Origin: Arboricoccus pini
GTDB taxonomy: Bacteria > Pseudomonadota > Alphaproteobacteria > Geminicoccales > Geminicoccaceae
Length of the DNA: 64,000 nucleotides
Assembly (NCBI RefSeq): GCF_900187945.1
Contig: NZ_FYEH01000004.1
Span: 124,001-188,000 of the forward strand
Direction of reading: 5' to 3'
Position numbers and translations under genes: made by a program
The notes under the pieces: model-generated
Database searches by the model: none
Told to the model about the DNA's origin: nothing
What the model saw: only the letters and a program-made list of their open reading frames with translations
Shown: positions 62,067 to 64,000 of the stretch, one piece after another
Numbering within the stretch: position 1 is the stretch's first letter
How the letters are laid out: each line of letters opens with the position of its first letter

Positions 62067-63395
62067 TTGGCGCGACGTCGCTCCGGCAGCGGCCTGCCGG
62101 TCGACTCCCGGGCGCCCGCCTCCTCGGCACGACAGGTGGCCGCGGACGTGCTGGATCTCGTCCTCGATCAGCAGGCGGCAGCAGACGAGGCGTTCGACGC
62201 CCACCCGACGACGGCCAGGCTCGAGCGGCGCGACCGCGCCTTCGCCCGCCTGCTCATCTTGACCGTCTTGCGGCGACTGGGCGAAATCGACGCCGCCTTC
62301 CGCCCGCATCTGCGCTTCGCCCCCAAAGAGCGCCAGGCCATCCAGATCCTGCGACTGGGCACGGCACAGCTTTTGTTCCTGAAAACGCCGCCCCACGCGG
62401 CCGTCAACGAATCGATTCGCCTCGCCGGCAAGAGGCTTGCGCATCTCGTGCCGATGCTGAATGCCGTCCTTCGCAAGGTGGCAGCCGGCGGTCCGCCCGC
62501 CCGGAGCGAGGCGGAGGCCGCCCTCCTCGATACGCCCCCCTGGCTCTTAGAGAGCTGGAACGCCGCCTACGGGCCGGCGACGGCAGAAGCCATCGCTGCG
62601 GCTCATCTGCGCGAGGCCCCTTTGGACATCGCCGTCAGGAGCGAACCCGCGCACTGGGCGGAACTTCTCGACGGTACGATCATGCCGGGCGGCGTGATCC
62701 GCCGGCCCCACGGGGCGATCGAAGAACTGCCGGGCTTTGCAGACGGCGCCTGGTGGGTCCAGGATCTGGCAGCCAATCTCCCGGCCCGGCTCCTGGGAGA
62801 CGTCAAAGGCCATGCCGTCCTCGACATTGGTGCGGCACCCGGCGGCAAGACCATGCAGCTTGCGGCCGAAGGGGCCGGTGTTACCGCGCTCGATATCTCG
62901 AACGACCGGCTGGCCCGCTTGCAGGCCAACCTCGCGCGCACGAAGCTGGAGGCCGAGATCGTCGCGGGGGACGCGCTCACATGGCGCCCGCCCCATCCCT
63001 TTCCCTTCATTCTTTTAGACGCCCCCTGCTCGGCCACCGGCACTATTCGCCGTCACCCGGACGCCATGCGCAACCGGAAACCCGACGACATTAAGCGCCA
63101 GGTCGAGAGCCAGCGGCGGATGCTCGATGCGGCGGCGGAGATGCTGGCACCAGGCGGCCGTCTCGTCTTCGCCGTGTGCTCGCTGCAAATCGAAGAGGGC
63201 GAAGCGCAGGTCCAGCCCTTTCTGGGTCGCCAAAATGGGCGCATGCGTCTCGACCCAGTTAGCCCTGAGGAGTTGCCGGGGCTCGAGATGGCGGTGAACG
63301 CCGATGGCTGCGTGCGCACCTTGCCCTCGCATCTCGATGCGGCCGGCGGGCTCGACGGATTTTTCATCGCCCGCTTTCGTCGCTCATCACATTAA
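62067..63395 (+). CDS. rsmB: 16S rRNA (cytosine(967)-C(5))-methyltransferase RsmB
   Basis: A 442-residue SAM-dependent methyltransferase. The N-terminal NusB-like helical domain runs from about residue 15 to 145 (RQVAADVLDLVLDQQ, RLERRDRAFARLL). The Rossmann methyltransferase domain contains LDIGAAPGGKTMQLA near residue 250, LDISNDRLARLQ, the motif IV cysteine in LLDAPCSATGTIRRHP and the motif VI cysteine in FAVCSLQIEEGE. No ATG opens the frame at a suitable place, so I use TTG 62067; CTG or an upstream start within lysS is less attractive. It is followed 20 bases later by purH. Confidence 0.93.
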   Translation: MARRRSGSGLPVDSRAPASSARQVAADVLDLVLDQQAAADEAFDAHPTTARLERRDRAFARLLILTVLRRLGEIDAAFRPHLRFAPKERQAIQILRLGTAQLLFLKTPPHAAVNESIRLAGKRLAHLVPMLNAVLRKVAAGGPPARSEAEAALLDTPPWLLESWNAAYGPATAEAIAAAHLREAPLDIAVRSEPAHWAELLDGTIMPGGVIRRPHGAIEELPGFADGAWWVQDLAANLPARLLGDVKGHAVLDIGAAPGGKTMQLAAEGAGVTALDISNDRLARLQANLARTKLEAEIVAGDALTWRPPHPFPFILLDAPCSATGTIRRHPDAMRNRKPDDIKRQVESQRRMLDAAAEMLAPGGRLVFAVCSLQIEEGEAQVQPFLGRQNGRMRLDPVSPEELPGLEMAVNADGCVRTLPSHLDAAGGLDGFFIARFRRSSH

Positions 63396-63415
63396 TCGTT
63401 CAGCTTTAGTTGGAA

Positions 63416-64000
63416 ATGTCGATGTCTCGCAGACCAGTCCGCCGGGCACTGCTTTCAGTCTCCGACAAAGAGGGAATCTTGGCCTTCGCCCAGGCCCTGC
63501 ACGCTAGAGGAGTAGAGCTCGTCTCGACGGGCGGGACAGCGAAAACGCTGGCCGGCGCCGGACTTCCCGTCCGCGAGGTGGCCGCCCTCACGGGCTTTCC
63601 CGAGATGATGGACGGGCGCGTGAAGACGCTGCATCCGATGATCCATGGGGGCCTTCTGGCCAGGCGCGACGATGCCGACCATCAGGCCGCCATGGAGGCG
63701 CATGCGATAGCCCCCATCGACCTTTTGGTCGTCAATCTCTACCCCTTCGAGGCGACGGTCGCGCGCGGTGCCGACTTCGAGGAGACGATCGAGAATATCG
63801 ACATTGGCGGCCCCGCCATGTTGCGCTCGGCAGCGAAGAACCATGAGGGGGTAGCTGTTATCGTCGACCCCGACGATTATGCCCTCGTCCTAGCGGAGAT
63901 CACCGAGGGCGGCACCACCGCTGAGACGCGCCGCCTACTGGCGGCCAAATGCTTTGCCCGGACAGCAGCCTACGATGCTGCCATCGCCTCCTGGTTCGCC
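63416..64000 (+). CDS. purH: Bifunctional AICAR formyltransferase/IMP cyclohydrolase (3' partial)
   Basis: The first 195 codons of purH, open to the window end. The product starts [18 protein letters not shown] and shows the IMP cyclohydrolase (MGS-like) domain: [99 protein letters not shown]. It makes IMP from FAICAR in the last two purine steps. Either ATG 63416 or 63422 can be the start. It lies 20 bases after rsmB on the same strand. Confidence 0.94.
   Translation, partial: MSMSRRPVRRALLSVSDKEGILAFAQALHARGVELVSTGGTAKTLAGAGLPVREVAALTGFPEMMDGRVKTLHPMIHGGLLARRDDADHQAAMEAHAIAPIDLLVVNLYPFEATVARGADFEETIENIDIGGPAMLRSAAKNHEGVAVIVDPDDYALVLAEITEGGTTAETRRLLAAKCFARTAAYDAAIASWFA

Overview
The window is GC-rich chromosomal DNA of an alphaproteobacterium, most likely a Rhodospirillales-like lineage. 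Supporting features are a class I lysyl-tRNA synthetase, a CtrA-family response regulator, acetoacetyl-CoA reductase for polyhydroxybutyrate, a type II NADH dehydrogenase, and the familiar alphaproteobacterial neighbourhood hflK-hflC-degP-serB-miaA-ilvB-ilvN-ilvC. Coding density is high. There is one tRNA (Pro, UGG) and no rRNA, CRISPR array, prophage or insertion sequence that I can recognise.

Layout. 1-5.0 kb: the tail of a probable Nudix hydrolase, an acetyltransferase overlapping a heme-dependent N-demethylase-like gene tail to tail, tRNA-Pro, then a tight three-gene operon (secreted alpha/beta hydrolase, MlaA-like lipoprotein, ABC-auxiliary lipoprotein). 5.1-11.9 kb, minus strand: GH15 glycosidase, glutathione transferase, rppH, ctpA, gpmI, cytochrome b561. 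12-14.4 kb: LLM flavin oxidoreductase, then an orphan gene bracketed by two inverted copies of a 44-bp hairpin repeat. 14.4-19.8 kb: a xylulokinase / OFA-type MFS transporter / 30-residue MFS small-subunit operon, divergent from eutBC. 19.8-23.7 kb: purB, a PlsC-type acyltransferase, serC and a small hydrophilic protein. 23.8-32.7 kb: a dipeptide/oligopeptide ABC transporter (dppBCDF) split from its binding protein, an acetamidase/formamidase, and a TetR regulator with a clear operator. 32.7-39.7 kb: a three-domain Aas-like phospholipid acyltransferase, two secreted proteins, ndh and phbB. 40-42.7 kb: a sulfate-type transporter (binding protein, cysT, cysW) without cysA and with a probable one-base frameshift at the start of cysT. 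42.7-51 kb: acetyltransferase, ilvC, a CtrA-like regulator, ilvN, ilvB, DUF4112, TerC, miaA. 51-58 kb: serB, a sorbosone dehydrogenase with its cytochrome c, and degP-DUF2065-hflC-hflK. 58-64 kb: mrp, a 25-residue membrane peptide, an acetyltransferase, lysS, rsmB and the start of purH, which runs off the end.

How it fits together. Most of the window is housekeeping metabolism (branched-chain amino acids, serine, purines, translation, membrane protein quality control). Accessory metabolism is inserted between conserved blocks: ethanolamine degradation, peptide/amide uptake, sugar oxidation and sulfate uptake. The points most worth a second look are the hairpin-flanked orphan gene, the hydrolase-MlaA-lipoprotein operon, a consensus CtrA box upstream of hflK, the unannotatably short MFS subunit gene, and the cysT frameshift. 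No sequence searches could be run; family assignments rest on motifs, length and context.
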